Positions 25,505-36,252 of a stretch of DNA of 64,000 bases are shown here, piece by piece. Made by a program: the position numbers and the translations under genes. Position 1 is the stretch's first letter, and each line of letters begins with the position of its first letter. Where the stretch lies: positions 228,046-292,045 of the forward strand of contig NZ_BOQN01000049.1 in NCBI RefSeq assembly GCF_018332695.1. Direction: 5' to 3'. This DNA is from Paractinoplanes toevensis (GTDB lineage: Bacteria; Actinomycetota; Actinomycetes; Mycobacteriales; Micromonosporaceae). The notes beneath the pieces were generated by a model, which saw only the letters and a program-made list of their open reading frames with translations, was not told the DNA's origin and ran no database searches.

Positions 25505-27181
25505 TCAGTGCCGGCGCCAGGTCCACCGGTTGCCGGAGGGTGCCAAGTCGGTGCTGACCGGCGCCGTTTCAGCGGCAACCGTCGCGGCCGCGGTGGCCGA
25601 GTCGGCGGGTGGTGTCACGCCGTCACAGCCGCCGGAGTCGGGGCGGCCGGTCAGGAAATACGCCTCGAGGTGCTCGGTGCACTCCGGCACCCGCGCGACC
25701 GAACCGTGAATGTCGTCCTCGACCGTGAATACGGTGCCGCCGATCTTCGCCTGCACCTGGGCGATCCACGGGAACGGCGTCGGGCTCTCCCACCGGTGCC
25801 CGGACAACTGCAGCGAGCCGTTCGACCGACGCAGCTGGAACGGTTCCTTCGCGGGGATCGGCCAACCGGCGCACATCTGGGTGAAGGGCGCCAGGCCCGC
25901 GGTGATCGGGAACTCCCGCTGCCAACTCCGGTACGTCTTCCAGAAGGTGGGGAAGTCGTGCGGACTGGTGTCGTCATTGCACAGGATCGCCCGCCCGGCG
26001 GTGTCGTTGAACTGCTCGGGAAGATCGGCCGGCGGCTCGGTGGGCTCCTGCGGCCCGTCGCCGATGAGGATCGGCCGGAGCGCGTCCGGCACCGGATCGC
26101 CGGTCTTCGCCGTGGCCAGCGCCGCCAGCGCGGGCGTGGCTTCGGCCCACAGCGGGCTGGGCGCGACGGCCAGGAAGGCGGCCAGGTTGCCGTCGATCGG
26201 CTGGTCGAGGTCGCTGAATTGGATCGGCGCCGCATCCAGCTTCGCCTTCAGCTGCTTGACCAGGGCGATCACCTCCTTGACGGTGTCGCCGAGGTGGTAC
26301 GTCCCGTCCCGCTCCGCGGCCCAGGCGGCCCAGCGCGGAATCTTGCCCTCGTCGGCCGCGGTCACATCATGGAAGCGCGAGTCGAGCCGGTTCGCGGTCG
26401 GGCCGACCACGCTGTCCAGCCACATCCGGCCCACCGACTGCGGGTAGAGGCTGCGGTAGACCTGGCCGAGGAGCGTGCCCCAGGAGACGCCGAAGTAGCT
26501 GAGCTTCCCCGGCCCGAGCGCCCTGCGCACCTGCTCGAGGTCGCGGGCCACGTTGGCGGTGGTGAGCTGCCCCAGGAAGGTGGGGTCGCTCTGCCAGCAG
26601 GTCCGGTTCTGCAGAACCTGGAAGTCGTAGATCTTCTTGGCGGTCTCCGCGGTGAGCGGCCCGGCCGGGATCTCGGGCGGTGTGACGTCGTCGCCCGGGC
26701 GCGCGCAGGCGGCCCGGGTGCTGTAGCCGACGCCGCGCGGGTCGAACCCGATCAGGTCGTACCTTTCGGCGAGCGCTTCGAACTGAGGGCTGGTCAGAGC
26801 CAGCTCGTGCGGCATGAGGTAGCCGCTGCCGCCCGGGCCGCCCGGGTTCACCGCCATGCTGCCCAGCCGGTGCCGCTGGTCGGCGGCCCGGAGCCGGCTG
26901 ATCGCAACCGTGATCTTCGTGCCGTTCGGGTGGTTGTAGTCGAGCGGCACCTGGACGGTGCCGCAGTCGGTTCGGGCGAGCAGCGCCCGGATCCTGGGTA
27001 GCTCCTCCGGCCGGACGCCCATCGCTTCGAGGGTCTCGTCCGAGTAGGCCACGCATTCGCTCCACGTCACCGCTGGTGGCGCCGCGCTCGCCGCGACCGG
27101 CGGGGCGAGGGCGACGAGCCCTGCCCCGGCCGCCATGACGAGCACCCCGATCCCGGCGACAGTTCCTGTGCGTCGTGTCAT
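25505..27181 (-). CDS. secreted alpha/beta hydrolase, tripeptidyl-aminopeptidase (SlpD/TAP) family
   Basis: The 558-aa protein has a signal peptide (about 1-33), the oxyanion motif NPGGPGGSGY, the substrate-entry FDPRGVGYST motif, nucleophile Ser in GVSWGT, and a C-terminal TAP-like domain with His in DDIHGSV. Family members release tripeptides from protein N-termini outside the cell. The usual ELDPVTP motif carrying the catalytic Asp reads RWESPTP, so the acid may be Glu or displaced, which could lower activity. It stands alone between a hairpin and a gene-poor region. Confidence 0.88.
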   Translation of the reverse strand: MTRRTGTVAGIGVLVMAAGAGLVALAPPVAASAAPPAVTWSECVAYSDETLEAMGVRPEELPRIRALLARTDCGTVQVPLDYNHPNGTKITVAISRLRAADQRHRLGSMAVNPGGPGGSGYLMPHELALTSPQFEALAERYDLIGFDPRGVGYSTRAACARPGDDVTPPEIPAGPLTAETAKKIYDFQVLQNRTCWQSDPTFLGQLTTANVARDLEQVRRALGPGKLSYFGVSWGTLLGQVYRSLYPQSVGRMWLDSVVGPTANRLDSRFHDVTAADEGKIPRWAAWAAERDGTYHLGDTVKEVIALVKQLKAKLDAAPIQFSDLDQPIDGNLAAFLAVAPSPLWAEATPALAALATAKTGDPVPDALRPILIGDGPQEPTEPPADLPEQFNDTAGRAILCNDDTSPHDFPTFWKTYRSWQREFPITAGLAPFTQMCAGWPIPAKEPFQLRRSNGSLQLSGHRWESPTPFPWIAQVQAKIGGTVFTVEDDIHGSVARVPECTEHLEAYFLTGRPDSGGCDGVTPPADSATAAATVAAETAPVSTDLAPSGNRWTWRRH

Positions 27182-28074
27182 GCAGAGATTGATACAGGTG
27201 GACGCGTCACACCGAGGTAACCAAAATCGTCCAGGCTTCTCTCAGCCACCGTCCACCTTGTGTCACGGAGTGTGAGGGGTTATCTCGTCGCCCTGATCAC
27301 GGCGTACATTAGATTTGATTAACGCCCTCTCTGAAGTCTAATGATCGCTTGCTGGCGCGTGTCCTGCCGACCGCGAGACAATCTGTTTATGCGGCAGCTG
27401 GAGTTCTTTAGCAGGTCTTAGATTGCCGCTATGCGTGACCCGATGAGAGCGCGGAATTATTGGCCGGGGAAAGCGGAGTTTCGTCGCGATCATGAGCGGC
27501 GCCGGCGTTGGGGGCTCAAGCGGCGCCACGGGTGGAGGGTGTGCCGGTCGAGAGGCCGTTCCCGCACCTGCGGGGAGCTTGGTCTGCATGAGGACGTCGA
27601 GAGTGTTCCGCCGCTGATCTGGCCGGAAGGGGCGACGTGTGTGCGGCCGTCCGGTCGGGCCGAACCCGCGGCCCGGTCAGTGCCCGAGGCTTGCATGCCG
27701 GCTGTTCCTGCAGGCCAGGCAACGGACGCCGCTGTCGGGGACGACGCTGCCGTTCGGGACGACGCCGCCGTTCGGGACGATGCTGCCGTTCGCGACGACG
27801 CTGGGCGGGCGGAACCGCGCGAACAACAAAGCCACCGGATGGCCCGGCCCTGGCGATCACCCGGGGCTGCTGGCGACCGCCGACCGCCGTCGGCAGGGCG
27901 TGGCCCGGTGTCCGGAATCGGCAGCGCCGTCCGGCATGGCACCTCCGATCGGGCGTGGCCGACGTCGGGTCACCGCAGGTGAGGAATGCGCACCGTTTCA
28001 TGAGAAATCAATCGGGGGTGGTCGCTACGCCGGGAAGTCCGTCGGCTTGGTGTGGGGTTAGGTGTTCCAGCTCT
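27182..28074. other. gene-poor region with no convincing coding sequence
   Basis: About 0.9 kb holds no protein I can support. The first 250 bp are notably AT-richer than the surroundings and contain a CATTAGA/TCTAATG inverted repeat (27307-27313 and 27337-27343). The rest has open frames on both strands (27431-27982 plus, 27490-27942 minus), but both give Arg- or Ser/Ala-rich low-complexity translations without a recognisable fold. An 18-bp tandem repeat lies inside. It could be a decayed gene, a non-coding RNA locus or a fast-evolving small gene. Confidence 0.5.
27738..27791. repeat. three 18-bp tandem units
   Basis: GGGACGACGCTGCCGTTC at 27738-27755 is followed by two copies differing by one base each (27756-27773, 27774-27791) and a decayed fourth. 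The period is a multiple of three, so any frame reads a hexapeptide repeat (VRDDAA in one plus frame). Confidence 0.8.
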
Positions 28075-28111
28075 GTCAGGTGTAGCCTGACGGCGTCAGG
28101 ATATGCCTGAC
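28075..28111. promoter_or_regulatory. twin operator GTCAGG-N5-CCTGAC, 20 bp apart
   Basis: Two 17-bp inverted repeats, at 28075-28091 and 28095-28111, share GTCAGG and CCTGAC arms with different 5-bp centres (TGTAG, ATATG). Their spacing of exactly 20 bp puts them on one face of the helix. They lie 25-61 bp upstream of the ClpX-zinc-finger/HTH gene and probably cover its promoter. Confidence 0.82.
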
Positions 28112-28135
28112 AAGCCGCTATCGCCGGGAGACGCC

Positions 28136-28516
28136 ATGCCGAGTGAGACGAACACGGCCATCCAGTTGAGCTGTTCCTTCTGTGCCAAGCCGAGCTCGGA
28201 CGTCGAGAAGGTGATTGCCGGGCCTGGCGTGTACATCTGTAACGAGTGCGTCGGGCTGTGCAACGACGCCCTGCGGTCCGAGCAGCCGGATCCGGTCGAG
28301 TCGGGCACGCGGCTGTCGGCCTGGGAAGAGGGGATGGCCGATGAGCAGATCCTGGACCAGCTTCCCCGCGTTGCGGCGGTGGGGGCGCAGACCGAGGCCA
28401 GTCTCCAGCGGCTGGTCACCCTCCTACGGCAGCGGAAGGTGACCTGGGCGCGCATCGGCGCCGCCCTCGGAATCACCCGGCAGTCCGCGTGGGAACGGTT
28501 CTCCGGTGAGGAGTAG
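28136..28516 (+). CDS. ClpX-type C4 zinc finger fused to an HTH-like domain
   Basis: The 126-aa protein has an N-terminal ClpX zinc-binding domain (CSFC...CNEC, about residues 12-42) without any AAA+ ATPase, a linker, and a C-terminal helical region that reads as a helix-turn-helix (TWARIGAALGITRQSAWERF). In ClpX the zinc domain dimerises and binds adaptors or substrates; here it is attached to a possible DNA-binding unit. ATG 28136 is chosen for the GGGAG site 5 nt upstream; ATG 28103 would lie inside the second operator. Autoregulation through the twin dyads is plausible. Confidence 0.82.
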   Translation: MPSETNTAIQLSCSFCAKPSSDVEKVIAGPGVYICNECVGLCNDALRSEQPDPVESGTRLSAWEEGMADEQILDQLPRVAAVGAQTEASLQRLVTLLRQRKVTWARIGAALGITRQSAWERFSGEE

Positions 28517-28824
28517 GCGTTCCAGCAGGGCGGCAACCCTGGGGGCCGACGGCTGGTGGACCACGTGGTAGGTGACTGATGGCAGGTCGAGGAGTGGGTG
28601 GGCGATCGAGCCGGATGAGGGGGCACGCAGCCGTTGACGATCGGCACGAGCAGGACCTGGGGGAACGTGGCCAACTCGGTGGTGGTCAGTCGTCGGGGAG
28701 GACGTCGAGCACGCCCACGCCCAGGTGGGCAGCCGGGACAGGGCGAACGCCTATGCCGGGTCGTCGACCGTGGCGTCGTGGGTTACCGGGGACTCGCCGC
28801 CGAGGGCGTGGGTGCGGCACACGC
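28517..28824 (-). other. possible decayed gene, no intact frame
   Basis: No complete gene is seen in these 308 bp. On the minus strand, patches of protein-like sequence occur in different frames (for example LATFPQVLLVPIVNG, then in another phase IAHPLLDLPSVTYHVVHQ). This is consistent with a frameshifted remnant downstream of the AlkZ-like gene. I cannot name the family. Confidence 0.35.
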
Positions 28825-29886
28825 TCACGTGGGCAGAAGCCGAGCAGTCGATCCGCCGAGAAACGCCGCCAGCCGCGATGCCTCGGCCAGCAGCGGGGCC
28901 GGGTCGGCGGGCGGGGTGAACGGTTCGACGTCCAGGGTTTCGCCGCGCAGCCGCCAGGTGCCCTGCCACGTGCCGTCCAGTAGGTAGGTGCCCATCGTCG
29001 CGCCGTTTCCCGGGGGCAGCGGCACGCGTCGCGGCGACGGGATGAAACGGGTGCGGTCCCGGTGCGACAGCAGGAGGTTGTCGTACTCGGGAAGGAACCG
29101 TGGCGGCGCGGGGGTGTCCTCGTCGGGTCGCGGGGCGTCGGGTAGGTCGTACAGCAAAGGGCCGGCCGGTGAGCGGAACGTGCGCAGTGAGAGTGCGCCC
29201 ACCACCTCGCCGAGGCGGGTCAGGCCGGACCAGGTCTGCAGGTCGGCGATGGTCGCGGGGCCGAAGGCGCCGAGGCCGCGCAGCACCACCGCGGACACCG
29301 GGGTGGTGCTGCGCGGCGCCTCGCCCAGCCATTTTTCGACCAGCGCCCACGCGGCGGGGCCGGTGCGGCCCCACAGGCCGCGCGGCGGCACCTGGCACAT
29401 CGCCACCTCCTGGGCGGCGGCGAAGGCCAGCGCGCCCGGGTCGGCGCCCACAAAGGAAGCCGCGAGCAGCCGGCCCAGCTCGGCGCGGGTGCGCGGTGAA
29501 GCGCGGAGCAGACGTTCGGCGGCCGTGCGCAACGAGGTGCGGTCGATCGGCGGCAGGCCCGCGGTGTTCGGGGTCATCGCGGCGGCGTTGCGAGGTTGGA
29601 AGAGCGTGTGCCAGTCAAGGCAGTCGCGGGCGCTGACCAGGTGGACGGTGGTGCGCATCAGGTGGGTGCGCACGGTTTCGCGGCGGGACATGAGCTCGGA
29701 CAGAACGGCAGGATCAAAGGCCGACAAACGCGACCAGAGACCGACGTACGGGGCCAGCGGTGCCTGCGACTGCATGCCGCCCAGGTGTTCGATCGCCTCG
29801 AGCACCGGGACGTCCGTACGGTCCAGGAGGTATTGGCGGGCCAGGGTGGCCCGGTTGAGCGCTCGGTCGGTGAGCGCGGGGATCAC
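28825..29886 (-). CDS. AlkZ-like HTH_42 winged-helix protein (candidate DNA glycosylase)
   Basis: The 353-aa protein belongs to the HTH_42 (YcaQ/AlkZ) superfamily of tandem winged helices. Residues 37-50 read GMQSQAPLAPYVGL; Gln39-x-Gln41 sits where AlkZ has its catalytic QxQ motif. AlkZ-type enzymes excise bulky or cross-linked alkylated bases, often protecting producers from genotoxic natural products. Activity here is inferred from this motif only; many superfamily members are uncharacterised. GTG 29886 overlaps the stop of the S9 peptidase gene (GTGA), making it the last gene of a four-gene operon (36058 to 28825). Confidence 0.75.
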   Translation of the reverse strand: MIPALTDRALNRATLARQYLLDRTDVPVLEAIEHLGGMQSQAPLAPYVGLWSRLSAFDPAVLSELMSRRETVRTHLMRTTVHLVSARDCLDWHTLFQPRNAAAMTPNTAGLPPIDRTSLRTAAERLLRASPRTRAELGRLLAASFVGADPGALAFAAAQEVAMCQVPPRGLWGRTGPAAWALVEKWLGEAPRSTTPVSAVVLRGLGAFGPATIADLQTWSGLTRLGEVVGALSLRTFRSPAGPLLYDLPDAPRPDEDTPAPPRFLPEYDNLLLSHRDRTRFIPSPRRVPLPPGNGATMGTYLLDGTWQGTWRLRGETLDVEPFTPPADPAPLLAEASRLAAFLGGSTARLLPT

Positions 29887-31640
29887 AACAGATGCTCGCT
29901 CAGCCAGGAGACCGTTTCGCGCAGGTAGTCGGCACGGGACGTGCTGTGCAGGAGCTGGTGGCCCTCGTTGGGGAAGAGCAGGTAGCGGTGCGGGACACCG
30001 CGCTCGGCCAGGGCAGCCACGACCTGCTCGGCCTCGATCACCGGCACGTTGGAGTCGTTCTCGCCGTGCACGACCATCAACGGGGCGCGGAGCCGGTCGA
30101 TGCGGGTGATCGGGGAGAGGTCGGCGAGCAGGTCGGCGTCGGTGACCGGGTCGCCGTATTTGGAGACGGCCGCGGCCGCGATCCACGGTTCCGTGTGCTG
30201 ATAAAACGTGGAAAAGTTGGACATGCCGCACACGTCGATGCCGACCGCGAACAGGTCGGGGAAGCGGGTCAGGGCGGCCAGCGTCAAGAACCCGCCATAA
30301 GACCGGCCCATGATGCCGATATGCGACTCGTCCGAGATGTTGGAGCCGACCAGGTGCCGCACGCAGGAGCGCACGTCCTCGATGCCGGCATAACGCAGCA
30401 CCCCGTTGTCCGCGTTGACGAAGCTCTTGCCGAAGCCCGACGAACCCCGCACGTTCGGCGCGAAGACCGCGATCCCCAGGTCGACCAGCGACTGGAACAG
30501 CGGCGAGTGACCCGGCCGTTCCTGCGCCTCGGGACCCCCGTGGAACCACAGCACCGTGGGGTGCGGCCCGTCGCCGGCCGGGCGGAACAGCCACCCGCTG
30601 AGCTCGAGTCCGTCGTGCGCTTCGAAGACCTCCAGCGTCGGCCGCACCGATCCGGGTGCGGTGCGCGCGGCGGAAACGGCCCGCACCACGCCGTCCTCGT
30701 ACACCCAGACGCCGTGCGGCCGCCCCGGTCCTTCGGCCGTGAAGGCCAGCCCGGACCCGTCGAAGCTCCAGGCCGGCTCGGACACCACGCCGCCGGGCAG
30801 CGGCTCGACCCGGCACCGGGTGCCGTCGCGCAGGTCGACGATCTCGACCTCGGACTCGCCCCCGCGCACGTTCCACAGCACCGCGGCGGCGGACGCGTCG
30901 GCGGTGAGCGTGAACGCCTCCACCTCGGCCCGGGCGGCGGCCGCGACGACGCTCACGGCGCCGTCCGGCGCGACCCGGATCAGGGCCGGGAACTCGCCGG
31001 CCTCGGAGCGGGCGTAGACCGAGCCGTCCGGCGCGTAGACCGCCTGCTCGCCCAGTGCCACCAGGGTGTCGGCACCGGTCGTCAGGTCACGGCTGACGAT
31101 CTGGCGGTCGCCGCGCGGGCCGATCCGCAGCAGCGCGTGCGTCGCCGACACGTCGAGCAGCGCGGTCAGCGAGCCCTTGGCGACGACCGAGCGGGTGTTG
31201 TGCACCGGGTCGATCAGCAGGCCGGTGTTCAGATTTTCGGTCACCGCCAGCAGCGACCGGCCGGGCAGCCAGCGCACGTTGTCGGCGTCGTCGGTGCCGA
31301 ACCCGGCGACCTGGTGCAACTCCGAGCCGTCCGGCCGGATCAGCCACAGCTCGTGCCGGGGGCCGCCGCCCGGGGCGAGCTGGCAGGCCAGCCAGCCACC
31401 GCCGGTGGACCACTGCACGGCGGTGACCGGCTCGGGCCCGGTGTCGACCAGGAAGGCCAGCTCGGCACCGATCGGCTGCACCCAGATCTGCGGGCGGCCG
31501 CCGCGGTCGGAGATGTAGGCGGAGTGTTCGCCGTCCGGCGAGAGGGCCGGTGACCAGCTGCCACCGGCCTCGGGCGGTAGGGGCTTCGTCCAGCTCACCG
31601 GAAGTACGGTGACATCGATCCGGCCGAGCTGTCCGGTCAT
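29883..31640 (-). CDS. S9 family prolyl-oligopeptidase-like peptidase
   Basis: The 585-aa protein has an N-terminal beta-propeller (about 1-320; SPDGEHSAYISDRGG-type blades) and a C-terminal alpha/beta hydrolase (about 330-585) with Ser in MGRSYGG, Asp in GENDSNVP and His in NEGHQLL. It lacks a signal peptide and should act in the cytoplasm on short peptides. It lies 30 bp after the amidotransferase gene, with AGGGGGA before ATG 31640. In the known NAGGN clusters the peptidase partner is of the M42 family; an S9 enzyme here would be a functional swap (inference). Confidence 0.9.
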   Translation of the reverse strand: MTGQLGRIDVTVLPVSWTKPLPPEAGGSWSPALSPDGEHSAYISDRGGRPQIWVQPIGAELAFLVDTGPEPVTAVQWSTGGGWLACQLAPGGGPRHELWLIRPDGSELHQVAGFGTDDADNVRWLPGRSLLAVTENLNTGLLIDPVHNTRSVVAKGSLTALLDVSATHALLRIGPRGDRQIVSRDLTTGADTLVALGEQAVYAPDGSVYARSEAGEFPALIRVAPDGAVSVVAAAARAEVEAFTLTADASAAAVLWNVRGGESEVEIVDLRDGTRCRVEPLPGGVVSEPAWSFDGSGLAFTAEGPGRPHGVWVYEDGVVRAVSAARTAPGSVRPTLEVFEAHDGLELSGWLFRPAGDGPHPTVLWFHGGPEAQERPGHSPLFQSLVDLGIAVFAPNVRGSSGFGKSFVNADNGVLRYAGIEDVRSCVRHLVGSNISDESHIGIMGRSYGGFLTLAALTRFPDLFAVGIDVCGMSNFSTFYQHTEPWIAAAAVSKYGDPVTDADLLADLSPITRIDRLRAPLMVVHGENDSNVPVIEAEQVVAALAERGVPHRYLLFPNEGHQLLHSTSRADYLRETVSWLSEHLL

Positions 31641-31670
31641 GCAGTTCCCCCTAAGAAGACCTCAGAAGCC

Positions 31671-33443
31671 TCAGATGCCCTTGTCCTGCAACCACATCTC
31701 CAACAGAGCCAGCTGCCATAGCTGGTTGGCGCCGAGCGTCGTGCGCGGCGTGTTCGGATCGGCGAGCAGCCGTTCCACGTACTCCGGCCGGAAGAGCCCT
31801 CGCTCTCGCGCGGCGGGCGCGAGGAGAGCGTCCCGGACCTTGTCGTACATCGGTCCTTCGAGGTGCCGGATGCCGGGCACCGGGAAATATCCCTTGGTCC
31901 GGTCGATCACCTCGTCGGGCACCACCCCGCGGGCCGCCTGCTTGAGCACTCCCTTGCCACCATGAGCCAGTTTGAGCTCGGGCGGGCAGGCCGCGGCGAG
32001 TTCCACCAACTCGTGATCCAGGAACGGTACGCGAGCTTCCAGCCCCCACGCCATGGTCATGTTGTCGACCCGTTTGACCGGGTCGTCGACGAGCATCACC
32101 TGGGAATCGAGACGCAACGCTGCGTCAACTGCGGTCACGGCGCCGTGGCGGCCGAAACTCGCCGCGACGAACTCGCGGCTCACGTCGTCGTCGAGCAGCC
32201 ACTCGGGGTTGAGCTGCTGCGCGAGGTCGGCGTGCGGGCGGTCGAAGAACTCCTCGGCGTACGCGTCGACGGCTTCGTCGCGACGCACGTGGGCGAGCGG
32301 CGGATACCAGCTGTAGCCGGCCAGGATCTCGTCCGCTCCCTGCCCCGACTGTACAACTTTCACCGACTTTGACACGTCTTCGCTCAAAAGGTTGAACGCG
32401 ATGCAGTCGTGCGAAACCATCGGCTCGCTCATCGCCGCCACGGTCCGGTCGACGGCCGGCAGGAAACGGTCCCGGCCGATCCGGATCTGGTGGTGCACGG
32501 TGTCGAACTGCTTGGCGACGATGTCGGAGTAGGCGAACTCGTCGCCGCTCTCCCCACCGGCCGCCTCGAACCCGATGCTGAACGTGGTGAGGCCGCGCTG
32601 ACCCTGCTCGGCCAGCAGCGCCACGATGTAGCTGGAGTCGATGCCGCCGGAGAGCAGCACGCCGACCGGCACGTCCGCGACCATCCGCCGCTCCACGGCG
32701 AGCGCGAGCTTCTCGTGGATCAGCGCGGGCCACTCGTCGTCGGCCACGTCGGTGCGCCGGGTGTGTGACGCCTCCCAGTACACCTCGTCGGTCCAGGACC
32801 CGTCCCGGCTGATCACCCGGACGGTGGCCGGCGGCAGCTTGCGGACCCCGGAGATGATCGTCCGCGGCGCCGGCACGACCGAGTGGAACGTCATGTAGTG
32901 CTGCAGCGCCACGCGATCGATCGACTTGTCGACGTCCCCGGCCGCGAGCAGCGCCGGCAGCGTGGAGGCAAAACGCAGGCCTTTGTCGAAAGAAGCCAGG
33001 TACATCGGCTTGATGCCGAGCCGGTCCCGGGCCAGCATCACCTCGCCGGTCTCATGGTTCAGAATCGCAAAGGCGAACATTCCCAAGAAGCGGCGTACGC
33101 AGGACGCGCCCCACCGGTGGTACGCCTTGATGATCACCTCGGTGTCGGAGGTGGAGAAGAACCGGTAGCCGTACCCCTGAAGCTCGGTCCGCAGCTGCTG
33201 ATAGTTGTAGATGCAGCCGTTGAAGACCAGGGTGAGCCCGAGTTCGTCGTCGGTCATCGGCTGGCCGCCGGCCTCGGAGAGGTCGATGATCTTCAGGCGG
33301 CGGTGGCCGAAGGCGACCGGGCCGCGGCGGAAGAGTCCCTCGCCGTCCGGGCCACGTGACTCGAGGCACGGCAGCATCCGCCGGATCGCCCCCTCGTCCG
33401 CGGCGTTTCCGTCGTACCGAATTTCACCGGCGATCCCGCACAT
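31671..33443 (-). CDS. class II glutamine amidotransferase, asparagine-synthetase family (NAGGN-amidotransferase-like)
   Basis: The 590-aa protein starts MCGIAGE, so Cys2 is the glutaminase nucleophile (class II). The synthetase half has the PP-loop SGGIDSS and SGQGADEILAGY. From memory of the families, segments such as LDSQVMLVDDPVKRVDNMTM and TKGYFPVPG resemble N-acetylglutaminylglutamine amidotransferase (TIGR03104-like) more than housekeeping AsnB. That enzyme amidates a dipeptide osmolyte. ATG 33443 follows GGGAGGAG. It is second in the operon, 35 bp after the ligase gene that would make its substrate. Plain asparagine synthesis remains the alternative. Confidence 0.85.
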   Translation of the reverse strand: MCGIAGEIRYDGNAADEGAIRRMLPCLESRGPDGEGLFRRGPVAFGHRRLKIIDLSEAGGQPMTDDELGLTLVFNGCIYNYQQLRTELQGYGYRFFSTSDTEVIIKAYHRWGASCVRRFLGMFAFAILNHETGEVMLARDRLGIKPMYLASFDKGLRFASTLPALLAAGDVDKSIDRVALQHYMTFHSVVPAPRTIISGVRKLPPATVRVISRDGSWTDEVYWEASHTRRTDVADDEWPALIHEKLALAVERRMVADVPVGVLLSGGIDSSYIVALLAEQGQRGLTTFSIGFEAAGGESGDEFAYSDIVAKQFDTVHHQIRIGRDRFLPAVDRTVAAMSEPMVSHDCIAFNLLSEDVSKSVKVVQSGQGADEILAGYSWYPPLAHVRRDEAVDAYAEEFFDRPHADLAQQLNPEWLLDDDVSREFVAASFGRHGAVTAVDAALRLDSQVMLVDDPVKRVDNMTMAWGLEARVPFLDHELVELAAACPPELKLAHGGKGVLKQAARGVVPDEVIDRTKGYFPVPGIRHLEGPMYDKVRDALLAPAARERGLFRPEYVERLLADPNTPRTTLGANQLWQLALLEMWLQDKGI

Positions 33444-33478
33444 CGGTGCCAATCTCCTCCCACTCGATTTCCATCCTG

Positions 33479-36058
<2,580 letters not shown>

Positions 36059-36252
36059 GTAGACCGCCTATGTCCGTGTTGATGACTGCCCCTGTCCCGG
36101 GAGCCTCGCCATCGGATGTGCCGATTAGGTCACGTGCCCATTTCACGCTCGAACAAAGCATGACGCCGGCGACACAGCGCCCGGCGACCCAGGGCACTGC
36201 GCACACCCTGTAACCTCGGGCCGTTCCGACACAGCCCGTCGTGGAGGTCTTG

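Noticed and set aside
27738..27791. Repeats considered as CRISPR or iterons
   Set aside because: Three abutting 18-bp copies with no spacers and no replication or cas genes nearby.
27431..27982. 183-codon frame with VRDDAA repeats as a gene
   Set aside because: Arg-rich low-complexity product, mixed third-base composition in its first part, and an equally long frame on the other strand; not enough to call.
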